In this document: positions 1-6,377 of the stretch, in pieces
How positions within the stretch are numbered: the first letter of the stretch is position 1
Layout: every line of letters starts with the position of its first letter
Assembly: GCA_023554435.1 (NCBI GenBank)
Contig: JAMJQV010000244.1
Coordinates: forward strand, 1-8,044
DNA length: 8,044 bases
Reading direction: 5' to 3'
Origin: Gemmatimonadota bacterium
GTDB taxonomy: Bacteria; Gemmatimonadota; Gemmatimonadetes; Palauibacterales; Palauibacteraceae
The notes under the pieces: generated by a model
What the model was told of the DNA's origin: nothing
Databases searched by the model: none
The model's input: the letters and a program-made list of their open reading frames with translations, nothing else
Translations under genes and position numbers: made by a program

Positions 1-1
1 C

Positions 2-3000
2 TGGGACGGTGATCCCGCGCGGATCTCCGGCCGCATTCACCCGCTCGGCATCCAGGTGACGCAGCGCAGCCTGGCCTGGAACTATCCGGCCGGTAACGAG
101 TCGCTGATCTACTTCATCTACAAGTTCGAGAACGTCACGGATTCCGAGGAATTCCGCCGCCTGAACAACACCCAGTTCTTCGGTGGCGATGATGCCCTTC
201 CAGCCAATGGCTACACGATTGGCGAGCTGTACGGAGCCTTCGGAACGGACATGGACATCACGGGGGTCGCTACGGAGAACCTGTCCACCGCGATCCTTCC
301 GTTCGACGTGGGTATCTCGTACCACGGCGGCTTCACCGCGCCCGAGTTCTCGTACCCGCCCGATCTGTTCTTCCCGCCGTTCTTCACGAGCGCTCCGGGA
401 ATCGTCGGGGTCAAGTACCTGTTGAGCCCGATCCGTCCCGGCAGTGATCCGCCGGAACAGGTGGGGCTGACGCTTTTCTCGGCGAACCTGAACGCGAGCT
501 TCGGGTTCCCGGATCCGCAGAACGACAAGCAGCTGTGGCGCTACCTGTCGGGCAAGATCAGCCCGGCGCAGGGTGACAACCCCTGCAACGTGGAGCCGGA
601 GGTCGTCACCGCGGATCCTAACGACACCCAGCGTTCCGTGTGCTTCATTTACCAGGAAGCCGCGGACACGCGTTTCTATCAGTCCTCGGGTCCGTTCTCT
701 CTCGGTCCGGACGACGATCCGGCCACCATCGTGGTGGCTTACATCGTGGCGGCCACGGTAGAGACCATGCCGGACGGCAGCCCGAGTGGAATCGTCCAGT
801 CGTCGGACGCGAATGCGAACCTGCCGGGTGATCCGTCGTTCCACCCGGGATTCACGAGCGCTCGTGGCTGCACGCCGGCCGCGGTTGCTTCAAACGACCT
901 CACCGGTTGCACGGACGTTCGGAACCCGAACCCCGTGAAGGCGCTCGAGCGTGGCGCAGGCTGGTTCCAGTACAATGGAGCCGCCCCGGACGGACGCCTG
1001 GCGGGCTTCCTGGAGGGACCGGACAACAAGCTCGATCAGTTCTCTGTCGAGGTGGTCCCGAACAGCCTGCTCGGCCGCGCGCTGGTCGCGCAGTCGATCT
1101 TCGACAGCAGCTTCCTGCTCGGGTTCGCCCCGGACGCGCCGGCGTTCTACCTGGTGCCGGGTGACGACAACGTCACGATCATTTGGGAAGAAACTCCGAC
1201 GGAAGTGCTGGGCGACCCGTTCTACCAGGTGGCCAGCGACGAGGCGAGTCCGCTGTTCAACCCGAACTACAGGGAGTTCGACGTTGAGGGCTATCGTGTC
1301 TGGCGCGGCACCGACCCCGGTGCGCTGGGGCTGATCGCACAGTTTGACAAGGACAACAGCACGTTCACGGACTACACCTGCGAGACGGTCGCGCCGGACG
1401 AGGACGTGGGCACGATTCGCGACGTGGACGGTACTCCGACCGCGGTGGTGGGATACGCCGGTGGCGAGCTCTGTGCTGGTGACTATACGACCGACACAGC
1501 CGTCGCTACACGCGCGATCAACAGCAGCATGATCTTCAACAACGGTTCCGACGGCGGCCTGCCGGGAGCCGGCGTGGCGCGCCTGGCGGATCTTTCCGCT
1601 CTCGGCACGGGCGTCACGACCGTCATCCTCGACGACGAATCAGGGCCGGGCAGCCCGGCGACGGATACCGGGATTCCGTTCTTCTACGTCGACAACGATG
1701 CGGTCAACAACTTCACGTACTTCTATGCCGTCAGTGCCTTCGATGTGAACTCCCAGGCTTCGGGCCCGCATACTCTGCGGTCGGCCAGGGTGCCACAGTC
1801 GACGGTGCCGCGGAAGGACGCTCCGAACCTGCAGGGTGCCTCGCTTCAGGTGGCGCTGTCGGGTGACGATGGAGCGGCCCTGAATCCGAGCGATCCGATG
1901 CCGACGCTGGATCCGGAAGACGGCACGTTCTCGGGTGTGATGCCACCGACGGACGGGATCGAACTGTCGTTCGCGCCCCTGCTGCCGCGTCTGCTTCCGC
2001 AGTTGCAGTTGCAGGTGGTCATCGACTCGATCACCACCGTGTTCGACCCCGCGTCGGACGAAGAGACCCCGACGGCGGACTGTCCGCTGGGCGTGAGCAG
2101 CTTCGCGGTGTGCGAGAAGGTGCACATGAGCTACACGGACATCGACGGGAACCCGCAGTCCATTCTCGGTGAGATGAGCGTGCAGTGGTGGGGTGCCTTC
2201 GGAACGTCTCCCTCGATTACGGCCAACTGGGTCTCGATCAGCGTTCCGTTCGACCAGGAAGCTCTGGACTCGTTCGGGATCCCCGAGGCTTCCGGCCTGG
2301 CCACCGCCTTCGCGACGGCCGTGGAGGCGATGAACTACAGTTCGGCCGAGGGCCCGCAGAACCGTCGTTCCGGCGGCTCGAGCATGGTCTCTCGCCTCCG
2401 CCACGGCGGGTCGCGCTGGTTCGATGGAGCCAACGAAACCACTCCGGATCCGACGCGGTACATGCGGGTCGGACACCTGGAGGGCGTGGATACGATCTTC
2501 GCACCGGTGTCCTATACACCCTTCAACTCGACCACACCGGGACCGGCCGGGCAGATCGCCTTCGAGAAGCAGTGCCACGACCGCGCCAACGCGCTGTACG
2601 GTCGCCAGGCGGACGTGCAGGTCACGTGGGGCGAAGGTGGAGCGGTCACGGTGCGCGACATCACGCATAACGTCGATGTGCTGAACACCGGATTCCCGGA
2701 CGCCACGTACGGTTTCGTACAGGACGCGAACGGGAACGGAGTGATCGACTGGCAGGACTTCAATGGCATGCTCCGCGTGTGGGACCAGATCAACGATGAG
2801 TCGATCTTCGGCGGAGGTGACTGCAACGGGTTTGACGGTGGCGACCTTCAGACGAACATCCCGACGCCGCTGCCGCTGTTGCCCACGGCGACGTTGCAGA
2901 CCACACACATTGACAACTTCGAGTTTGGTTGGGCCGATCCGGCCAACGGGGCTTCGACCTGGACCGGCACTGGCACGGGTTTCGGCCTGTACGTCAGCGG

Positions 3001-3547
3001 TCAGCGCTTCATCTTCGAGATGGCGGCTTTGCCGGCGCCGGGAACGGTGTGGACGCTGCGTTCGTACTCCGGCGGTATCTCGTCGGATGCGGGTAGCTTC
3101 GATACGGACGATCCGACCGGATACGCGTACAACCCGACGGCCACGAACCGGAGTACGGGACGTCCAATCCTGATCCCCGGCCTCGTGTTCAACTGGCTGG
3201 TGGAAGATGCGACGAACTTCGACGGTGCGACGGACCTGACACAGGTCCACACGGTTCCGGATCCGTACCTGGCCACCAGCCAGTACGACCTGAGCCCGTC
3301 GACCAAGCAGCTGATGTTCGTGAATCTGCCTCCCGAGGCCACAATCCGTATCTACACGCTGACCGGCGTCCTGATCGACATCGTGAACCACGAAGATGTC
3401 ACGGGCGGTGGCCGGGCCGTGTGGAACCTGCGAAATCGTAACAACCAGTTTGTTGCGAGCGGCGTGTACTTCTTCCATGTGGTGACGCCGGCAGGCGACA
3501 CGCACGTGGGCAAGTTCACTGTCGTCAACTTCGCCGGGCAGAATTAG
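2..3547 (+). CDS. Large exported beta-rich protein with C-terminal type IX-like sorting domain (5' partial)
   Basis: The frame is open from the first bases of the window, so the gene starts upstream. The GTG at 56 is an internal valine (context GIQVTQRS), not a convincing start. Numbering from position 2, 1181 residues are visible. The left end (VTQRSLAWNYP, then YFIYKFENVTD) looks like the beta-sandwich start of large exported FCB-group proteins. Residues about 387-600 resemble a fibronectin-III fold (VTIIWEE, EGYRVWRGT, FYAVSAFDVNSQ). Residues 908-919 form an EF-hand/dockerin-like loop (DANGNGVIDWQD). Residues about 1082-1181 form a sorting domain of the FlgD-Ig/type IX type A kind: VPDPY, NLPPEATIRIYTLTG, WNLRNRN, VASGVYFFHV, then VGKFTVV close to the C-terminus. 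Ten cysteines fall in five close pairs, consistent with disulfides outside the cytoplasm. No catalytic motif was recognised, so the specific role is unknown. Export via a type IX-like route is inferred from the C-terminus and the PorV-family neighbour. Confidence 0.9.
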   Translation, partial: WDGDPARISGRIHPLGIQVTQRSLAWNYPAGNESLIYFIYKFENVTDSEEFRRLNNTQFFGGDDALPANGYTIGELYGAFGTDMDITGVATENLSTAILPFDVGISYHGGFTAPEFSYPPDLFFPPFFTSAPGIVGVKYLLSPIRPGSDPPEQVGLTLFSANLNASFGFPDPQNDKQLWRYLSGKISPAQGDNPCNVEPEVVTADPNDTQRSVCFIYQEAADTRFYQSSGPFSLGPDDDPATIVVAYIVAATVETMPDGSPSGIVQSSDANANLPGDPSFHPGFTSARGCTPAAVASNDLTGCTDVRNPNPVKALERGAGWFQYNGAAPDGRLAGFLEGPDNKLDQFSVEVVPNSLLGRALVAQSIFDSSFLLGFAPDAPAFYLVPGDDNVTIIWEETPTEVLGDPFYQVASDEASPLFNPNYREFDVEGYRVWRGTDPGALGLIAQFDKDNSTFTDYTCETVAPDEDVGTIRDVDGTPTAVVGYAGGELCAGDYTTDTAVATRAINSSMIFNNGSDGGLPGAGVARLADLSALGTGVTTVILDDESGPGSPATDTGIPFFYVDNDAVNNFTYFYAVSAFDVNSQASGPHTLRSARVPQSTVPRKDAPNLQGASLQVALSGDDGAALNPSDPMPTLDPEDGTFSGVMPPTDGIELSFAPLLPRLLPQLQLQVVIDSITTVFDPASDEETPTADCPLGVSSFAVCEKVHMSYTDIDGNPQSILGEMSVQWWGAFGTSPSITANWVSISVPFDQEALDSFGIPEASGLATAFATAVEAMNYSSAEGPQNRRSGGSSMVSRLRHGGSRWFDGANETTPDPTRYMRVGHLEGVDTIFAPVSYTPFNSTTPGPAGQIAFEKQCHDRANALYGRQADVQVTWGEGGAVTVRDITHNVDVLNTGFPDATYGFVQDANGNGVIDWQDFNGMLRVWDQINDESIFGGGDCNGFDGGDLQTNIPTPLPLLPTATLQTTHIDNFEFGWADPANGASTWTGTGTGFGLYVSGQRFIFEMAALPAPGTVWTLRSYSGGISSDAGSFDTDDPTGYAYNPTATNRSTGRPILIPGLVFNWLVEDATNFDGATDLTQVHTVPDPYLATSQYDLSPSTKQLMFVNLPPEATIRIYTLTGVLIDIVNHEDVTGGGRAVWNLRNRNNQFVASGVYFFHVVTPAGDTHVGKFTVVNFAGQN
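2723..2758 (+). other. EF-hand/dockerin-like calcium-binding loop
   Basis: The residues DANGNGVIDWQD match the calcium-loop pattern D-x-N/D-x-N/D-G-x-I-D-x-x-D, followed by hydrophobics (FNGML) as in dockerin repeats. A second, degenerate acidic stretch (GDCNGFDGGDL) lies about 20 residues on, near 2815-2847, but does not complete the consensus. Calcium binding is inferred and may only stabilise the fold. Confidence 0.55.
3245..3544 (+). other. C-terminal FlgD-Ig/type IX type A-like sorting domain within the large exported protein
   Basis: The last 100 residues follow the usual pattern of this domain: a V-P-x-P-Y-like entry (VPDPY), a strand ending in NLPPEATIRIYTLTG, a WNLRN turn, the VASGVYFFHV strand, a G-D-T turn and a final VGKFTVV strand eight residues before the stop (NFAGQN follows). 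In Bacteroidota such domains direct the protein through the type IX translocon and are usually removed by PorU. Cleavage in this organism is not shown by the sequence. Confidence 0.8.
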
Positions 3548-3559
3548 AGAGAACCGGAC

Positions 3560-3586
3560 CCGTGGGGGGGCTCGTCCCCCCCACGG
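3560..3586 (+). terminator. Strong GC hairpin between exported-protein gene and PorV-family gene
   Basis: A perfect 11-bp inverted repeat (arms 3560-3570 and 3576-3586, CCGTGGGGGGG against CCCCCCCACGG) flanks a 5-base loop (CTCGT). It starts 12 bases after the stop codon of the upstream gene. The downstream flank is AAATTGACC, so there is no T-tract on the plus strand and canonical intrinsic termination is doubtful. It may instead be a partial or factor-assisted terminator, an RNA-stabilising 3' end or a processing site. Confidence 0.6.
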
Positions 3587-3604
3587 AAATTGACCAGCTC
3601 CTTT

Positions 3605-3610
3605 AGGAGG
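3605..3610 (+). promoter_or_regulatory. Consensus Shine-Dalgarno (AGGAGG) of the PorV-family gene
   Basis: A full AGGAGG lies 5 bases before the ATG at 3616. It is the best ribosome-binding site in the window, fixes this start, and suggests strong translation of the barrel even if the hairpin upstream lowers transcript supply. Confidence 0.85.
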
Positions 3611-3615
3611 TTTTC

Positions 3616-4767
3616 ATGCGGCTAATCAGTCGAGCGGTAGCCACCCTGTTCATGGTGGTTGCGCTGCCGGGACTGCTCTGGGCGCAGGATGGGGACAACC
3701 CGGTACAGATCGAAAGCGACAACACGGCTTTCGGTGGGTCGTCCGCTGAATTCCTGCAGTTCGGTTCCGGAGCTCGCGGCATGGCTCTCGGCGGCTCGTT
3801 TTCAACGATCGTCGATGACGTGAACGCGCTCTACTACAACCCTGCCGGCCTGACGGCGATGCAGGGTCCCGAAGTGGCGCTGACGCTGATGCCCTACTTT
3901 GCGGACACTGACTATTACTGGACGGGTCTGGCGTTTCCGTTCTCGGACGGTGACTTCGGGTTGGGGTTCTTCCTGGGTCACTTCGGGTTCGGGAATCAGC
4001 CCATCTATACGGAAGCCGATCCCGATGGCCTGTCGGGTGAGACGTATGGTGTGAATGAGACCGTCGCCGGTATCTCGTTTGCCCACGCGTTCATCGATCG
4101 GTTCTCGGCCGGGATGACGCTGAAGTTCATCAACGATGACCTCGCTACGGGCGCTCTGGGTGGAGCCTCGGCCACGGCGATGGCTCTCGACTTCGGTGTC
4201 AACTTCCACAGCGAACTCGGGAATCGTCCCATTCGCCTGGCGTTCGTCGTTCAGAACCTCGGTGGCTCTCTCTCCCACTCGGGTGAGGCCCTGCGGTTCC
4301 GTGACGTGAACTACAGCGAATCGGATCAAACGGTCCCGGACCAGCGGGTCGATCCGCCGCCAGCGATTCTGGTGACGGACGCCTTTCCGCTGCCGCGCCT
4401 GTTCCGAGTTGGACTGAACTACGACGTCATTTCGAACGAGTCCACGACTCTGGCGCTGATGACCGAGTTCATTGAGTCCAACAACACGAACGCGGCGTTC
4501 GGCTTCGGAAGCGAATTCCGCTGGCAGGGCGTGGATACGCCCGTCGGTGTCGCGCTGCGTGCGTCGTACCAGACGCAGCCGGATGCCAGCGAGAGCTTCT
4601 CGACTGGCGCCATCGCGACCAGCAAGGGCACGGACGGCCTGGGCCTGGGCGGCGGACTGTTCTATCGGTTCGCCGGCACGTATCGGCTTCAGTTCGACTA
4701 CGCCTACAAGAACTACGGTGTGCTTGGAAGCGCCAACGCGTTTTCGGTCACTTTCGGCGTGGACTGA
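3616..4767 (+). CDS. PorV/PorQ-family outer-membrane beta-barrel protein
   Basis: The 383-residue protein has a signal peptide (MRLISR basic end, hydrophobic core, LLWA then Q24; likely cleavage after Ala23). Residues 46-79 carry the family signature FLQFGSGARGMALGG then DDVNALYYNPAGLT. The rest is alternating amphipathic strands with many Gly and aromatic residues, ending FSVTFGVD, as expected of a FadL-like barrel. There are no cysteines. Length fits the family. In Bacteroidota, PorV (LptO) receives type IX cargo from the translocon and passes it to the PorU sortase, while PorQ and other paralogues have related or unclear roles. The cargo-like gene directly upstream supports a secretion role here, but PorV and PorQ cannot be told apart from this sequence. 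Start chosen by the AGGAGG and signal peptide. An unusual polar, proline-rich segment lies at residues 230-250. Confidence 0.9.
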   Translation: MRLISRAVATLFMVVALPGLLWAQDGDNPVQIESDNTAFGGSSAEFLQFGSGARGMALGGSFSTIVDDVNALYYNPAGLTAMQGPEVALTLMPYFADTDYYWTGLAFPFSDGDFGLGFFLGHFGFGNQPIYTEADPDGLSGETYGVNETVAGISFAHAFIDRFSAGMTLKFINDDLATGALGGASATAMALDFGVNFHSELGNRPIRLAFVVQNLGGSLSHSGEALRFRDVNYSESDQTVPDQRVDPPPAILVTDAFPLPRLFRVGLNYDVISNESTTLALMTEFIESNNTNAAFGFGSEFRWQGVDTPVGVALRASYQTQPDASESFSTGAIATSKGTDGLGLGGGLFYRFAGTYRLQFDYAYKNYGVLGSANAFSVTFGVD

Positions 4768-4812
4768 GCGGAGTCGACGACCGAATGTCCGTACGTACTC
4801 CTCCGAGGAGTT

Positions 4813-4817
4813 GGGAG
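4813..4817 (+). promoter_or_regulatory. Likely Shine-Dalgarno (GGGAG) selecting the GWxTD gene start at 4827
   Basis: GGGAG ends 9 bases before the ATG at 4827. The first in-frame ATG, at 4785, has only a weak CGGAG 11 bases upstream and would put 14 polar residues in front of the signal peptide. Further purine runs (GAGGAG at 4805-4810, AGAGG at 4821-4825) are badly spaced for 4827. Confidence 0.5.
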
Positions 4818-4826
4818 CTTAGAGGC

Positions 4827-6323
4827 ATGAGCACCGCCATCCGGCGAATGGTGGTGCCATGCCTCGTGGTCACGGCTTGGGTGTTGGCGCCCGGGACGCG
4901 GGCGGCTTCCGCCTCGACCGTCGTGCAGCAGGAGCAGGCTGCCGGGGGTCTCGAGGTCACGCTCCTACGAACGTGGGCCCCGGAGGATCTCACGGTGGTG
5001 GACGGACTGGCGAACGTACCCCTTACCATGTTGGCCGGGGGGACCACGGGCGCATACCGGTTCGAACTATCCGTGTTCGATGCGACGGACACGCAGTTGT
5101 ACCGAGACAGTTGGGAGAGGCAGGTCAGCCGGCAGGCTGCGGCTTACGTGGAGTCCGGAACTTCCTATCTTCTTGAGCCCTTCCGGTTCGGGGTGAGGCC
5201 CGGCGAGTACGAGGTGGAAATCCGCGCGTATCCTACGGATGCGCCGGACCTCGGCGAGCGGGTGCGTCTGTCCCTGGTAGCGTTCGATGGGCGACCCACG
5301 GCGTCGGATCTGTTCCTGGCGTCGAGGATCGAGCCCATTACCGAAGGTGCAGGAGGCGGGAGCTGGTCAGTGACCCACGGGGGTTTCGGGATCGCAGCTG
5401 CGGCCCGCATGTCGGTTATGCCGACGGAGCCCGACCTCTACTACTATCTCGAGTTGTATGGCCTGGATAGCGAGACAACCCGGGTCAGCATCAATGCCGA
5501 GGTCATTTCGGGCGACCGGGTGGTGTACCGGACGCCGGTCAGCGAGCTGGAAGTCGGAACGGGGGGCGTGCCCTTCACAGGTCACATTTCCCTGGCCGGC
5601 CTTCCGCCGGGCGACTACCAGCTTGCCATGACCGTAGGAGACGAAACGGAGGGTGAGCGCAGGTCGGGCTCCTTCCAGATGCTGAGTCCGGAGAACGCGG
5701 TAGCCGCTGGCACCGCTGCCGGGAGCTACGAGGCGGATTACTTCGCCACGCTCTCGGACGAAGAGCTGGAGCAGACCTTCGGGGGCGTGGCGCTTCTTAT
5801 CACGAACACGGAGCGCGCGACCTACGAGGCGCTTCCGCCCGATGCAAAGCGGAGGTATCTGACGGAGTTCTTCCAGCGCCAGAATCCGAACCCGGGCTCT
5901 GCCGGAAACCTGTTTCTCGAAGATTACCTGTCCCGTATCGCGACGATTCGAGCCCGGTATGACGAGCAAGTGGGTACCGAGGAGCGCATGCCGTGGTACA
6001 CGGACCGTGGTCGGATATATCTGAAGTATGGCGAGCCGCAGGACCGGGTAGTCAACTACTCGCCGTCTGATCTTGGCGGTCCATCTGGTGTGGGTGGAAG
6101 CTACGCAGGGGAACCGCCCTACGAGATCTGGCAGTATCAGACGACGAGCTTCGTATACCTGTTCGTTCAGGACGATCGGTTCAACCACTGGCGGCTGATC
6201 TACAGCACCGACCCGGACATCGCGTCGATTGCGGATTGGTACAATCGGTGCGGTCCATCGGCTAAACAGGATCTGCAGACGAACTTCGGAATCAACACCC
6301 GGTTTCTGACCGGACTTGAATAA
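4827..6323 (+). CDS. GWxTD domain-containing exported protein
   Basis: From the ATG at 4827 the product is 498 residues, beginning with a signal peptide (MSTAIRR, core MVVPCLVVTAWVLAP, likely cleavage after RAASA, about residue 29). An ATG at 4785 would add 14 residues and is less likely. Residues about 30-300 are beta-sandwich-like, with the phrase ASDLFLASRIEP seen in this family. The GWxTD domain covers about 321-462: LLITNTERATYEAL, RYLTEFFQRQNPNPGS, the core PWYTDRGRIYLKYGEP at 389 on, YEIWQY at 432, and FNHWRLIYSTDP. The core reads P-W-Y-T-D where the family name requires G-W-x-T-D, while the following DRGRIY..YGEP is intact. The domain has no established biochemical function and is common in Gemmatimonadota, Acidobacteriota and other FCB bacteria. 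One cysteine remains in the mature protein, near the C-terminus (NRCGPS). It follows the PorV-family gene by 59 bases, probably in one transcript, suggesting an envelope role. Confidence 0.9.
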   Translation: MSTAIRRMVVPCLVVTAWVLAPGTRAASASTVVQQEQAAGGLEVTLLRTWAPEDLTVVDGLANVPLTMLAGGTTGAYRFELSVFDATDTQLYRDSWERQVSRQAAAYVESGTSYLLEPFRFGVRPGEYEVEIRAYPTDAPDLGERVRLSLVAFDGRPTASDLFLASRIEPITEGAGGGSWSVTHGGFGIAAAARMSVMPTEPDLYYYLELYGLDSETTRVSINAEVISGDRVVYRTPVSELEVGTGGVPFTGHISLAGLPPGDYQLAMTVGDETEGERRSGSFQMLSPENAVAAGTAAGSYEADYFATLSDEELEQTFGGVALLITNTERATYEALPPDAKRRYLTEFFQRQNPNPGSAGNLFLEDYLSRIATIRARYDEQVGTEERMPWYTDRGRIYLKYGEPQDRVVNYSPSDLGGPSGVGGSYAGEPPYEIWQYQTTSFVYLFVQDDRFNHWRLIYSTDPDIASIADWYNRCGPSAKQDLQTNFGINTRFLTGLE

Positions 6324-6363
6324 CTGATGCCGGCGGAGAACCGCTGTAAACGGTGTCACATCG

Positions 6364-6373
6364 AGAGAGAGGG
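6364..6373 (+). promoter_or_regulatory. Purine-rich ribosome-binding site of the lipoprotein gene
   Basis: The run AGAGAGAGGG ends 4 bases before the ATG at 6378. Its GAGAG core at 6365-6369 is 8 bases away. It supports 6378 over the in-frame ATG at 6327, which has no purine-rich site before it. Confidence 0.55.
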
Positions 6374-6377
6374 TATC

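Noticed and set aside
56..58. GTG as the start of the first gene
   Set aside because: The frame is open to the left edge and the upstream residues (WDGDPARISGRIHPLGIQ) read as continuous protein. There is no signal peptide after the GTG and no ribosome-binding site.
1999..2014. Short tandem repeat GCAGTT, about 2.7 copies
   Set aside because: It encodes an alternating Gln-Leu beta-strand (QLQLQ) in the exported protein; too short to call a repeat element.
1640..3505. 621-codon open frame on the minus strand
   Set aside because: It is codon-aligned with the large exported-protein gene, and the same explanation applies. The sense strand carries clear domains across it.
3590..3595. TTGACC as a -35 box before the PorV-family gene
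   Set aside because: No -10-like element sits at a 16-18-base spacing; that distance falls at the start codon itself.
3802..4329. 175-codon open frame on the minus strand
   Set aside because: It is a codon-aligned shadow of the PorV-family gene with no protein-like features.
4785..4787. ATG as the start of the GWxTD gene
   Set aside because: It would place a polar 14-residue stretch before a well-formed signal peptide beginning at 4827. It remains possible but is less likely.
6316..6350. TTGAAT and TGTAAA as a promoter for the lipoprotein gene
   Set aside because: The spacing is 23 bases, too long for a housekeeping promoter, and the first box lies within the end of the GWxTD gene.
6336..6354. 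Possible hairpin ACCG...CGGT in the gap after the GWxTD gene
   Set aside because: The stem is only 4 bp with a 7-base loop and no T-tract, within chance expectation.
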